From the NCBI GenBank assembly GCA_023402175.1, contig JAEXCN010000378.1:1-20545 (forward strand): 20,545 nucleotides of DNA, in the 5' to 3' direction. The translations under genes and the position numbers were made by a program. Below are positions 13,560-20,545 of this stretch, in pieces. The notes beneath the pieces are model-generated. The model made no database searches, was not told where the DNA came from, and was given only the letters and a program-made list of their open reading frames with translations. Positions within the stretch are counted from its first letter, which is position 1, and every line of letters starts with the position of its first letter. Source of the stretch: Pseudomonadota bacterium. Its GTDB lineage: Bacteria > Myxococcota_A > Polyangia > Polyangiales > Polyangiaceae.

Positions 13560-15434
13560 ATGGCTCCGAACTTCCCGACGCTCGCGGCGGCGATCGAGGA
13601 CGCCGCCAAGGCCGATCCGACGCTCGGCTTTCGCTTCGTTTCCGACGACGGGGTTCCCGGCTTCGGCAATCTGGCGTCCGGCTCGGGCGCTGGACCGACG
13701 AGCGAAGCATCCTTTTCCTACACCGCGCTCGAGCGCGCGAGCGCGCGTTACGGCGGAGCGCTCCAGGCGCTCGGCCTGAAGAAGGGCGACCGCGTCGCGC
13801 TGATCTGCCCAACGAACGAGGACTTCGTCCTCTGCTTCTTCGGGGCCATCCGCGCCGGCATCGTCCCCGTTCCCATCTATCCGCCGCTCGGGCTCGGACA
13901 GCTGCAGGGCTACCTCGACAACACGCGCCACATCGTCGCGAAGAGCGGCGCTCGTGCGCTCGTCACGACGGCACAGATCAAGCGCCTGCTCGGCACCGTC
14001 CAGGCATCAGCCCCTGGTCTCGAGCAAATCGTTGCGGTCGAGGCAATCCGCGAGTCGCTCGAGACGCTGAAGCCCGAGAAGATCGGGCCCGACGACATCG
14101 CGTTCCTCCAGTACACGAGCGGATCGACGTCGCGACCGAAGGGCGTCACGCTCACACACGCGAACCTGATGGCCAACGTCCGCTGCATCATGCACGACGG
14201 CCTGAAGGTCAGGCCCGAGGACACCGGGATCTCGTGGCTGCCGCTCTACCACGACATGGGGCTCATCGGCTTCGTGCTGTCGCCGGTCGTTCACCGCATC
14301 CCCGTCGTGTTCCTGCCGCCGCTCCTGTTCCTCAAGCGGCCCGTCTCGTGGCTGCAGGCGTTCACGCGGCACAAGGGCACGATTGCTTACGCCCCGAACT
14401 TCGCGTTCGCGCTCTGCGTGAAGCGCATCCGCGATCGCGATCTCGAGAACATCGATCTCTCCTCGTGGCGCGTCGCCGGATGTGGCGCCGAGCCGATCCG
14501 CCCGGAGACGCTCGAGGCGTTCGCGGAGAAGTTCGGAAAGGTCGGCTTCCGGAAGACGGCGCTCCTCCCGTCGTACGGGATGGCCGAATCGTCACTCGCG
14601 ATCTCGTTCACCGAGCTCGGCGAGGGCATGAAGACGCTGTCCGTCGACGGTGACACGCTCTGGAGCGAGAACACCGTCAAGGTCGTGTCCGAGGACGATC
14701 CGCGCGCGGTGCGCCTCGTCTCGTGCGGCCCGCACTTTCCGCTCCACGAAGTCGCCGCGTTCGCGCCGGACGACACGACGGGCGACGCGATGCTCCCCGA
14801 GGACAAGGTCGGTGAGCTCCGCATCAAGGGCCCGAGCGTGATGCAGGGTTACTGGGAAGACGCCGAGCGGACGAAGGAGACGTTCGCGGGCGGCTGGCTC
14901 AAGACCGGCGATCTCGGGTTCCTCCATGACGGGCGCATCTACATCTGCGGCCGTTCGAAGGAAGTCATCATCGTCAACGGCCGCAACTACTACCCGCAAG
15001 ACATCGAGTGGGAGGCGAGCCGGGCGGAAGGCGTCCGCAAGGGCAACGTCATCGCGTTCGGCGCGCGCGACAACGTCGAGCGCGATCGCGAGCGCGTGGT
15101 CGTCGCCTTCGAGTGCCAGGACGCCCCGAACAACGCGGAGGCGAAGGACCTCGCGCGCGACAAGCACCCGATCGTCCAGGCCGTCCGGAAGCTCGTGCAG
15201 GAAGGCATGGGCCTCACGCTCGACGATGTCGTGCCGCTCGCGCCCGGCGTCCTTCCGAAGACGTCGAGCGGCAAGCTCCAGCGCGCGAAGACGCGCGAGC
15301 TCTACGAGTCCGGCGAGCTGACGCAGCGAAGAGCCCCGCGCACGGAGGACAAGCTCGGGGTCCTCAAGGAAGCGGCGAGGAGCCAGCTCTCGTACTTCAA
15401 GCTCGCTGTTCTCGGCGGTCGCAAGAAGAGCTGA
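13560..15434 (+). CDS. fatty-acyl-AMP ligase (FAAL)
   Basis: 624 residues of the ANL adenylating superfamily. Activates a fatty acid with ATP to the acyl-adenylate and hands it to an acyl carrier domain. Motifs: P-loop YTSGSTSRPKGV (185-196), WLPLYHDMGLIG (226-237), APNFAFALC (278-286), LPSYGMAES (336-344), GDLGF (450-454) and the C-terminal A10 lysine Lys572 in PKTSSGKLQR. The WLPLYHDMGLIG and APNFAFALC segments are hallmarks of FAAL proteins as opposed to acyl-CoA ligases. It has no fused carrier domain and no PKS/NRPS partner in the window; the ACP 9 kb away is a possible but unproven acceptor. Single gene downstream of a 232-base divergent region in which I see no clear promoter. Confidence 0.93.
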   Translation: MAPNFPTLAAAIEDAAKADPTLGFRFVSDDGVPGFGNLASGSGAGPTSEASFSYTALERASARYGGALQALGLKKGDRVALICPTNEDFVLCFFGAIRAGIVPVPIYPPLGLGQLQGYLDNTRHIVAKSGARALVTTAQIKRLLGTVQASAPGLEQIVAVEAIRESLETLKPEKIGPDDIAFLQYTSGSTSRPKGVTLTHANLMANVRCIMHDGLKVRPEDTGISWLPLYHDMGLIGFVLSPVVHRIPVVFLPPLLFLKRPVSWLQAFTRHKGTIAYAPNFAFALCVKRIRDRDLENIDLSSWRVAGCGAEPIRPETLEAFAEKFGKVGFRKTALLPSYGMAESSLAISFTELGEGMKTLSVDGDTLWSENTVKVVSEDDPRAVRLVSCGPHFPLHEVAAFAPDDTTGDAMLPEDKVGELRIKGPSVMQGYWEDAERTKETFAGGWLKTGDLGFLHDGRIYICGRSKEVIIVNGRNYYPQDIEWEASRAEGVRKGNVIAFGARDNVERDRERVVVAFECQDAPNNAEAKDLARDKHPIVQAVRKLVQEGMGLTLDDVVPLAPGVLPKTSSGKLQRAKTRELYESGELTQRRAPRTEDKLGVLKEAARSQLSYFKLAVLGGRKKS

Positions 15435-15509
15435 CGCGCGCCTCTGCCGGAGCGCTGTAAGCGGCAATTAAGCGGCCGGCCGCCCGCCCTCGTCGCAAGA
15501 AGGCGGGCC

Positions 15510-16913
15510 ATGCGAGCCCGCTCGTCCTCAGGTCCGTCCGTCCTGTCCGTTGCGTCGTCCGGCACCCTCGTGCTCGGAGCGATCGTCGCCGCGATGGCGG
15601 CCTGCGGAGCCGACGCCGTCGAGCGGGTGCCGTTCGTCGAGCCGACGCCGGCGGCGACGACGACACCCACCGGCCAGCTTCCGACCGACGACAGCAAGCC
15701 GTGTCGCGGGACGCGCTGCGCCGTGCCCGAGTGCCCTCCCGGACAGACGACGATCATCGAAGGCGACGTCTACGATCCGGCGGGCAGGAACAAGCTGTAC
15801 AACGTCCTCGCGTACGTGCCCGAGGCGGAGCTTCCGCCGCTCGCGCAGGGCGTCTCCTGCGATCAGTGCGGGACGATCCAGGGCAAGACGGTGACGACCG
15901 CGCTCTCGGACGAGAAAGGGCACTTCCGTCTCGAGAACACACCTGCCGGCGAGGACGTTCCGGTCGTCTTCCAGGTCGGAAAGTTCCGCCGCAAGATCGT
16001 CCTACCGAAGGTCGAGAAGTGCACGACCAACGTGATCAAGGACGGCGAGGCACGCCTGCCGAAGAACCAGCTCGAAGGTGACCTGCCGAAGGTCGCCGCC
16101 GTCACGGGCGCGTTCGACGAGCTCTACTGCCTTCTGCTGCGCGTCGGGATCGACGCCGACGAGCACACGACCCCGAACAAGGCGGGAGCCGTCCACGTCT
16201 ACCGTGGAGAGGGCGGCCCCGATCATTTGTTCGGCGGCGCGCCTTCCGCAACCACGCTGTGGAACGACATCGACACGCTCGCGAAGTACGACATCCTCTT
16301 GCTCGGCTGCGAAGGCGCCGATCACGACGGACCCGACGGGAACAAGACTCCCGCGGCGAAAGAGGCGATGCGCGAGTTCACCGCGCGCGGTGGTCGCGTC
16401 TTCGCCACGCACTACCAGAGCGCCTGGGTACGCAACAGCCCGGAGGCCGATTTCAAGGGTGTCGCCTCGTGGCGGGACGGATCGAGCACCGCCGCGTACG
16501 GCACGAACATCCCGATCAAGGTCGACACGTCGTTCCCGAAGGGCGCGGCGCTCGCGAGCTGGCTCGACACCGTCGCCGGCGCGAACGACGCCGGTTCGGC
16601 CACGATCGTCGCCGACAACGTCGCGTCGAGCATCGAGGCTGTCTCCCCGAACGCGACGCGATGGCTCTATCGCGACGACGCTCGCCCGGGCGTGACGTTC
16701 ATGTCCTTCAACACGCCCGTGGGCGCGCCCGTCGACAAGCAGTGCGGCCGCGCCGTGATCAGCGACTTGCACTACGGCGAAGAGCTGACGACGGCGAAGC
16801 CCCCGCAGTGCGCGGGCCTGATCACGCCCGCAGGTCTCGCGCTCGAGTTCCTGCTGTTCGATCTCTCCGCGTGCGTGCAGCCCGACTCGGAGACGCCGCG
16901 CGCCCCGAAGTAG
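15510..16913 (+). CDS. lipoprotein with carboxypeptidase-regulatory-like and amidotransferase-like domains
   Basis: 467 residues, probably exported. The N-terminus has Arg residues, a hydrophobic stretch (about 19-30) and a lipobox-like MAAC with Cys32, followed by a Pro/Thr-rich linker to about residue 78. Residues about 80-185 (IIEGDVYDPAGRNKLYNVLAYVP ... SDEKGHFRLENTPAG) look like a carboxypeptidase-regulatory-like beta-sandwich with several Cys. Residues about 193-330 (KYDILLLGCEGADHD ... REFTARGGRVFATHYQSAW) look like a Rossmann-type class I amidotransferase/ThuA-like fold, but no clear Cys-His-Glu triad is identified, so it may be a binding domain. Start ATG 15510 follows GAAGGCGGG. It stands alone between the FAAL and PerR genes. 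Function unknown; possibly cell-surface carbohydrate related. Confidence 0.8.
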   Translation: MRARSSSGPSVLSVASSGTLVLGAIVAAMAACGADAVERVPFVEPTPAATTTPTGQLPTDDSKPCRGTRCAVPECPPGQTTIIEGDVYDPAGRNKLYNVLAYVPEAELPPLAQGVSCDQCGTIQGKTVTTALSDEKGHFRLENTPAGEDVPVVFQVGKFRRKIVLPKVEKCTTNVIKDGEARLPKNQLEGDLPKVAAVTGAFDELYCLLLRVGIDADEHTTPNKAGAVHVYRGEGGPDHLFGGAPSATTLWNDIDTLAKYDILLLGCEGADHDGPDGNKTPAAKEAMREFTARGGRVFATHYQSAWVRNSPEADFKGVASWRDGSSTAAYGTNIPIKVDTSFPKGAALASWLDTVAGANDAGSATIVADNVASSIEAVSPNATRWLYRDDARPGVTFMSFNTPVGAPVDKQCGRAVISDLHYGEELTTAKPPQCAGLITPAGLALEFLLFDLSACVQPDSETPRAPK

Positions 16914-16988
16914 TCCCTCTCCGCGCAAATGCGGCCTCGAGTCTCGCTCGAATACGCGAGGAGGCGATCGGGCGACCACGGTTGCAGT

Positions 16989-17003
16989 TTGGAATCATTC
17001 TTA
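16989..17003 (+). promoter_or_regulatory. candidate PerR/Fur-type operator
   Basis: An AT-rich 7-1-7 imperfect palindrome, TTGGAAT-C-ATTCTTA, 17 bases before the perR-like ATG. Against the B. subtilis PerR consensus (TTATAATnATTATAA) 10 of 14 defined positions match, and its core GAAT-C-ATTC is a perfect inverted repeat. It stands out in an otherwise GC-rich region, suggesting autoregulation and co-regulation of rubrerythrin. Confidence 0.5.
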
Positions 17004-17020
17004 CTAACGTCCGCTTCCGG

Positions 17021-17449
17021 ATGGAGGCTCGGACCGACGTCGTGCTCGCAAACCTCAAGCGTGCGGGGCTGAAGCTCACCCCGCAGCGCATCGCGATCGT
17101 GCGCGAGCTCGCCGACGACTGCACGCACCCGACGGCGCAGGAGCTGTTCGAGCGGCTGCAGCCCACGTTCCCGACGATGAGCTTCGCGACCGTCTACAAC
17201 ACGCTCGACGCGCTCGCGAAGCTCGGCCTCGTCGGGTCGCTCCGCCTCGGCACGGCGGTCCGCTTCGACCCGAACACGTCGCCGCATCACCACGCGGTCT
17301 GCGATGCGTGCGGAGTCGTCGTCGATCTTCCCGCCGCTTCCCCGTCACCTTCGCGGAAGAAGAACATCGAACAAGCGTTTCAATTCGAAGTACGCGTCGA
17401 GGAACGTACCTATCGCGGCCTCTGCGGCCGCTGTTCTCGAGTCCGATAA
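17021..17449 (+). CDS. perR: PerR-like peroxide-sensing repressor (Fur family)
   Basis: 142 residues from ATG 17021. N-terminal winged helix (about 5-82, LTPQRIAIVRELAD ... SFATVYNTLDALAKLGLV) and C-terminal metal/dimer domain. All five PerR regulatory-metal ligands align with constant offsets to B. subtilis PerR: His36, Asp83, His89, His91, Asp102. The Asp at position 83 is typical of PerR; Fur usually has Glu there. Structural zinc site: Cys94-x2-Cys97 and Cys135-x2-Cys138. It presumably represses rubrerythrin until peroxide oxidises a metal-ligand His. The frame can be extended far upstream into the preceding lipoprotein gene, but the family length and the operator before 17021 support this start. 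The stop is 13 bases before the rubrerythrin start, with its ribosome site in between. Confidence 0.92.
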   Translation: MEARTDVVLANLKRAGLKLTPQRIAIVRELADDCTHPTAQELFERLQPTFPTMSFATVYNTLDALAKLGLVGSLRLGTAVRFDPNTSPHHHAVCDACGVVVDLPAASPSPSRKKNIEQAFQFEVRVEERTYRGLCGRCSRVR

Positions 17450-17462
17450 CAAGGAGAGACAC

Positions 17463-17885
17463 ATGGCCAAGTCGCTGAACGGGACGAAGACGCACCAGAA
17501 CCTCAAGGATGCCTTCGCGGGCGAGTCGCAGGCGAACCGCCGTTACCTGTACTTTGCACAGGTCGCGGACATCGAGGGTCTCCCCGAGGTTGCCGGCAAC
17601 TTCAAGGAGACGGCGGACGGTGAGACGGGCCACGCGCACGGGCACCTGAAGTACCTCGCGCAGGTCGGCGATCCGGCGACGGGCCTTCCGATCGGCAACA
17701 CGGAGAAGAACCTCAAGGCGGCGATCGCCGGCGAGACGCACGAGTACGAGACGATGTACCCGAGCATGGCCAAGGCCGCTCGCGAGGAAGGCTTCGACGA
17801 CATCGCCGAGTGGTTCGAGACGCTCGCGAAGGCCGAGAAGAGCCACGCGGGTCGCTTCCAGAAGATGCTCGACACGCTGAAGTGA
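17463..17885 (+). CDS. rbr: rubrerythrin-type diiron protein lacking the rubredoxin domain
   Basis: 140 residues: one ferritin-like four-helix bundle. Diiron ligands by pattern: Glu21 (AGESQANRRY), Glu54 and His57 (GETGHAHGH), Glu91 and Glu94 (GETHEYE), Glu125 and His128 (KAEKSHAGRF). Classical rubrerythrin continues with a CxxCG...CPxC rubredoxin domain of about 50 residues; this ends at LDTLK with no cysteine, so it needs a separate electron donor. The role is reduction of hydrogen peroxide to water in the cytosol. A strong ribosome site AAGGAGA precedes the ATG, and the gene is directly downstream of perR, so it is probably regulated by it. Confidence 0.95.
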   Translation: MAKSLNGTKTHQNLKDAFAGESQANRRYLYFAQVADIEGLPEVAGNFKETADGETGHAHGHLKYLAQVGDPATGLPIGNTEKNLKAAIAGETHEYETMYPSMAKAAREEGFDDIAEWFETLAKAEKSHAGRFQKMLDTLK

Positions 17886-18037
17886 CTCCACGGTCCGCCA
17901 GTCCTCAGTCCACAGGTCGAGAGCGGAGCGCATTCCTCTCGGTCCTGCGGGCTGGGGACTGTGGACGCCGGCTCTCTGATCTCGTGGGGGGACTCTCGAC
18001 TGAGAACTGACGCCTGAGAACTGGGAGGACTGAGGAC
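17886..18037. repeat. cluster of CTGAG/ACTG-type direct and inverted repeats
   Basis: GTCCTCAGTCC at 17901-17911 is the exact reverse complement of GGACTGAGGAC at 18027-18037, which ends at the start codon of the Fe-S gene. Inside are a further variant GGACTGTGGAC (17957-17967) and two direct copies of CTGAGAACTG (18000-18009, 18014-18023), 14 bases apart. The 152-base gap otherwise holds no gene. The GAGGAC arm also acts as the ribosome site of the next gene. Confidence 0.6.
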
Positions 18038-19357
18038 GTGAAGATCAATCCCAAGCCCGGGCGCGCCCCCGCGTTCGATCCGAACGACGCGCGGTACTGG
18101 GACGAACGCGACCTCGAAGGCGAGCTCAAGCGCGTGTTCGAGATCTGCCACTCGTGCCGGATGTGCGTGAACTTCTGCGGGAGCTTCCCGGACCTGTTCG
18201 CGCGCGTCGATCGCGACATCGAAACACGCGGCGCCGACGGCGCGGAGCTGCTCGATGCGAAGGACTTCGCGTCCGTCGTCGATCTCTGTTGGCAGTGCAA
18301 GATGTGTTACATCGAGTGCCCCTACACGCCGGACCAGGGGCACGCGTGGATGGTCGACTTCCCTCGCCTCGCGATGCGGGAGAAGGCCCACCGAGCGAAG
18401 CGCAACGGCGTCACGCTGCAGGACCAGGCGCTCGGTGAGCCGGGCCGGCTCGGCATGACGATGTCGGGCCCGTTCGCGCCGGTCGCGAACCTCGTCAACG
18501 AGCATCGCCTGCTCCGGAAAGTGAACGAGAAGGTCCTCGGCATCTCGAGCGAGTTCCCGCTCCCGAAGTTCGCGCCGCAGCCGTTCGAGAAATGGATCAA
18601 GAAGCACGAGCCGCTGCCCGAGGCAGGCTCGGCCGGCAGCGTCGCCATCTTCGCGACCTGCATCGGCGACTACAACTTCCCGCGCGTGGCTGCAGCCACG
18701 GTGCGTGTCCTCGAGAAGAACGGCTTCTCCGTCGAGCGCCCACCGCAGGAGTGCTGCGGCATGCCGAACCTCGACGGCGGCGATCTCGCGGCCGCCAAGG
18801 CGAAGGCGAAGTTCAACGTCGCGCAGCTCCTCCCGCTCGTCGAGCAGGGCAAGCTCGTCGTCGTTCCGGGCCCGACGTGCTCGTACACGATCAAGAAGGA
18901 GTGGCCCGAGCTGCTCGGCACGCCGGAGGCGAAGAAGGTCGCCGCCGCCACCTTCGACATCATGGAGTTCCTCGAGAGACTCCGGCGCGAGAAGAAGCTC
19001 GTGAAGGAGTTCAGCGCGTCGCTCGGAAAAGTCGCGTACCACGCGGCTTGCCACCTACGCGCCCAGAAGATCGGCACGCCGGGAGCACGCATCCTCGGGC
19101 TCGTCCCCGACACCGAGGTCGACATCGTCGAGAAGTGCTCCGCCGTCGACGGGACGTGGGGAATGAAGGCGCAGCACTACGAGATGGGAAAGAAGTACGC
19201 GCAGAAGCTCGCACGCGGGATCGAGAACGTCGAGCCGCAGCTCGTCGTCACCGACTGTCCGCTCTCCGCGCTCCGCATCCTGAAGGAGAACGCGCGCGAC
19301 GCAATTCACCCTGCCGAAGCGCTCGCGCGCGCTTACGGCTTGGCCGCGGAGCTCTGA
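18038..19357 (+). CDS. GlpC / heterodisulfide-reductase-like iron-sulfur protein
   Basis: 439 residues. Two [4Fe-4S] motifs: Cys37-Cys40-Cys43-Cys47 (CHSCRMCVNFC) and Cys84-Cys87-Cys90-Cys94 (CWQCKMCYIECP). Then two CCG-type cysteine domains: Cys208, Cys239-Cys240-Gly (QECCGMPNLDGGDL) and Cys281; and Cys338, Cys367 (EKCSAVDGTWG) and Cys407. The order and the CSAVDGTWG variant fit GlpC-like electron-transfer subunits more than HdrB. No membrane segment. GTG start at 18038 with GAGGAC upstream. With rubrerythrin before it and DUF3501 after it, it is plausibly the electron donor or an adaptor for the rubredoxin-less rubrerythrin; this neighbourhood recurs in bacteria as far as I know, but the biochemistry is unproven. 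No GlpA/GlpB partners are nearby. Confidence 0.92.
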   Translation: MKINPKPGRAPAFDPNDARYWDERDLEGELKRVFEICHSCRMCVNFCGSFPDLFARVDRDIETRGADGAELLDAKDFASVVDLCWQCKMCYIECPYTPDQGHAWMVDFPRLAMREKAHRAKRNGVTLQDQALGEPGRLGMTMSGPFAPVANLVNEHRLLRKVNEKVLGISSEFPLPKFAPQPFEKWIKKHEPLPEAGSAGSVAIFATCIGDYNFPRVAAATVRVLEKNGFSVERPPQECCGMPNLDGGDLAAAKAKAKFNVAQLLPLVEQGKLVVVPGPTCSYTIKKEWPELLGTPEAKKVAAATFDIMEFLERLRREKKLVKEFSASLGKVAYHAACHLRAQKIGTPGARILGLVPDTEVDIVEKCSAVDGTWGMKAQHYEMGKKYAQKLARGIENVEPQLVVTDCPLSALRILKENARDAIHPAEALARAYGLAAEL

Positions 19358-19375
19358 GCGCGAGGAGGACGGAGC

Positions 19376-19975
19376 ATGAAGCCGATCGACCGTGCAGAGG
19401 TGATGGGCCTCGCCGACTACGAGGTCATCCGCGACCGTTTCCGGGCGCGCGTCATCCAGGAGAAGAAGGCGCGACGCGTGATGCTCGGCACGAATGCATC
19501 GTGCGTGTTCGAGAACCGCGACACGGTGCTCATGCAGATCCAGGAGATGCTGCGCACCGAGCGAATCACGCGCGACGCGTCGATCGTCCACGAGATCGAG
19601 ACGTACAACGAGCTCATCCCGAAGGAGCACGAGCTCTCGGCGACGATCCTCGTCGAGATCGAGGACAAGGAAGAGCGCGAGAAGTTCCTCGCCGAGGCCA
19701 AGGGGCTCGAGCGCGAGTTCGCCCTCGTGATCGGCGGTGCACGCTGCCCCGGCAAGATCGATCCCTCGCGCGAGCATCCCGAGCGGACGACGGCGGTGCA
19801 CTACGTGAAGTTCGACCTCGCCCCCGAGGGCGAGCGCGCACTCCGCGACGTGCTCGAGAAGAAGACGAAGCCGGAGGATCTCGTCGTCGAGCTGGTCGCG
19901 ACGCATCCGCGGTATTCGGCATCGACGCGCCTCCCGATTGCACTCGTCGCGAGCCTCGCCGAAGACCTCGCCTAG
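19376..19975 (+). CDS. DUF3501 family protein
   Basis: 199 residues matching DUF3501 by its N-terminal MKPIDRAEVMGLADYEVIRDRFRARVI, the VFENRDTVLMQIQEMLRTERI core (55-75), DASIVHEIETYNELIP, and the C-terminal TTAVHYVKFDLAPE. The function of the family is unknown; members sit beside rubrerythrin and GlpC-like Fe-S genes, as here, so a role in that electron-transfer or peroxide pathway is likely. No membrane segment, no cysteine cluster. GGAGGACGGAGC precedes the ATG, 18 bases after the Fe-S gene stop, so the two are co-transcribed. It is the last recognisable gene; the large palindromic block begins 8 bases after its stop. Confidence 0.92.
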   Translation: MKPIDRAEVMGLADYEVIRDRFRARVIQEKKARRVMLGTNASCVFENRDTVLMQIQEMLRTERITRDASIVHEIETYNELIPKEHELSATILVEIEDKEEREKFLAEAKGLEREFALVIGGARCPGKIDPSREHPERTTAVHYVKFDLAPEGERALRDVLEKKTKPEDLVVELVATHPRYSASTRLPIALVASLAEDLA

Positions 19976-19982
19976 AGCGGAA

Positions 19983-20398
19983 CTCCGCACGAGCACCGGC
20001 ATCCTTGCCGAGCCCGAAGCTACCGGGCCGACCTCGGCACGGCGAGAAGATTCACAGTGAGACAGGGCGACAGGGAGCCAAGAGGGAGGTGTCTTGCTTC
20101 TCTCTCGACCTGGGCCCGCGTCGGGCCCTCGGCAAACGTGAAGGCTCGCGAGCCGCACTTCGTGCTGTGGCTCGCGACCCTTCACGTTTACCTCGGAAGG
20201 GAAGATCTTACTGCCGAGCTCCATCCTCGTTCCGCAAGCGGTGCGCTCTCCACGCTTCGGCCCGAGACCTTCGGGAGAGGGTGGCTGGAACGGCCGGTCT
20301 CCAGCTCGGCGCGCTCTTGGAAGAGCGTAGATGAGCGCTGCGACGTCACTCTCCGTCTGAGTCCTCCAGCCGGCAAGGACGCCGGTGCCTGTGCGGAG
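19983..20398. other. 416-base palindromic block: candidate structured RNA or mobile palindromic repeat
   Basis: The ends 19983-20010 and 20371-20398 are inverted repeats, 25 of 28 bases complementary without gaps. Inside are: a nested stem TGCCGAG/CTCGGCA (20006-20012 with 20033-20039) around CCCG/CGGG; a perfect GGGCCCG-CGT-CGGGCCC (20112-20128); the long hairpin 20131-20192; CCGC-AA-GCGG (20232-20241); CCCGA-GACCT-TCGGG (20261-20275); and CGCTCTT-GG-AAGAGCG (20312-20327). No reading frame here is convincing. Non-Watson-Crick positions in the outer and long stems become G-U more often if the minus strand is transcribed. I could not compare it with other genomic copies, so RNA and mobile-repeat explanations both remain open. 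Confidence 0.5.
20131..20192. repeat. long hairpin inside the palindromic block
   Basis: Arms 20134-20154 and 20169-20189 pair at 20 of 21 positions (C20145 opposite C20178 is the mismatch), extended by GG/CC at 20131-20132 and 20191-20192 across one C-A position. The loop 20155-20168 contains an inner GCAC-TTC-GTGC stem. Both strands happen to be open in part, which gives spurious reading frames with similar peptides on each strand, as expected of a palindrome. Confidence 0.85.
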
Positions 20399-20545
20399 CA
20401 ATCTTCCAGGTCGCGAGGGAGGCTCAAATTTTCGAGCGAAACGCGAAGCGCATGCGGATGATCTTTAGAACACAGCAAGATCGATCACTTGCGCGCTGCC
20501 GCGCACAACACGATCGTCAGGTGCGATCGGCTTAAATAGTATCGG
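20399..20545. other. AT-richer flank with no gene seen
   Basis: The last 147 bases hold no supported reading frame. They are richer in A/T than the rest (AAATTTTCGAGCG near 20427, TTAAATAGTAT at 20532-20542). TACTAT read on the minus strand at 20542-20537 could be a -10 element pointing into the palindromic block, but its -35 position would lie outside the window, so I cannot support a promoter call. Confidence 0.3.

Noticed and set aside
13328..13669. N-terminal extension of the 87-residue protein
   Set aside because: Low-complexity peptide across a divergent intergenic region into the FAAL gene; ATG 13327 has a good ribosome site.
18592..20334. Plus-strand frame of 580 residues
   Set aside because: Arg/Ala-rich shadow in another frame of the Fe-S and DUF3501 genes, which have clear motifs in their own frame.
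19055..20401. Long minus-strand frame of 448 residues over the Fe-S/DUF3501 genes and the palindromic block
   Set aside because: It lies antisense to two well-supported genes and has Arg/Leu/Val-biased composition typical of shadow frames in GC-rich DNA.
20057..20461. Plus-strand frame of 134 residues in the palindromic block
   Set aside because: It runs through several hairpins, has no ribosome site or domain, and its peptide mirrors the opposite-strand frame because of the palindrome.
1..20545. tRNA, rRNA or CRISPR array
   Set aside because: I found no T-loop-like motif in a tRNA setting, no rRNA-like stretch, and no regularly spaced direct repeats of CRISPR length.

Overview
The window is very GC-rich, densely packed bacterial DNA with long antisense shadow reading frames. 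The gene content (a fused ketosynthase operon, lineage-style lipoproteins, a fatty-acyl-AMP ligase, a rubrerythrin / GlpC-like Fe-S / DUF3501 group) suggests a myxobacterium-like member of the Myxococcota. That placement is an inference from composition and protein style; no rRNA or tRNA gene is present to confirm it.

Left part (1-4295, minus strand): an operon reading leftward off the window end, with acyl carrier protein, a double ketosynthase (active domain fused to a degenerate Cys-less domain), a LolA/LolB-like lipoprotein, and another ketosynthase. All three gene junctions are 4-base GTGA overlaps, so the proteins are probably translationally coupled. The set resembles the core of an aryl-polyene-type lipid/polyene pathway. 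Twin palindromes lie directly in front of the ACP start, and one arm supplies the only ribosome-binding-like sequence. A crotonase gene is read the other way (4563-5357).

Middle (5373-13327): a two-gene minus operon encodes a DUF1704 / QEGLA metallopeptidase-like protein (family of the eukaryotic tubulin tyrosine carboxypeptidases) and an unrecognised Cys-rich protein. Then come a MOSC-domain protein, a MoxR AAA+ ATPase, a small membrane protein coupled to an LPG-synthase-TM (UPF0104) protein, an RluD-type pseudouridine synthase with a low-complexity insertion, and a conserved-looking 87-residue protein.

Right part (13560-19975, plus strand): a fatty-acyl-AMP ligase, a lipoprotein with a regulatory-like beta domain and an amidotransferase-like domain, then a likely peroxide-stress group: PerR-like regulator with a candidate 7-1-7 operator, a rubrerythrin lacking rubredoxin, a GlpC/heterodisulfide-reductase-like Fe-S protein, and a DUF3501 protein.

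Right end (19976-20545): no convincing gene. Instead there is a 416-base block bounded by 28-base inverted repeats (25/28 complementary) and filled with further hairpins, one with a stem of about 24 bp. The G-U/A-C asymmetry slightly favours a minus-strand RNA. This is the strongest candidate for something undescribed: a large structured RNA or a palindromic mobile repeat.
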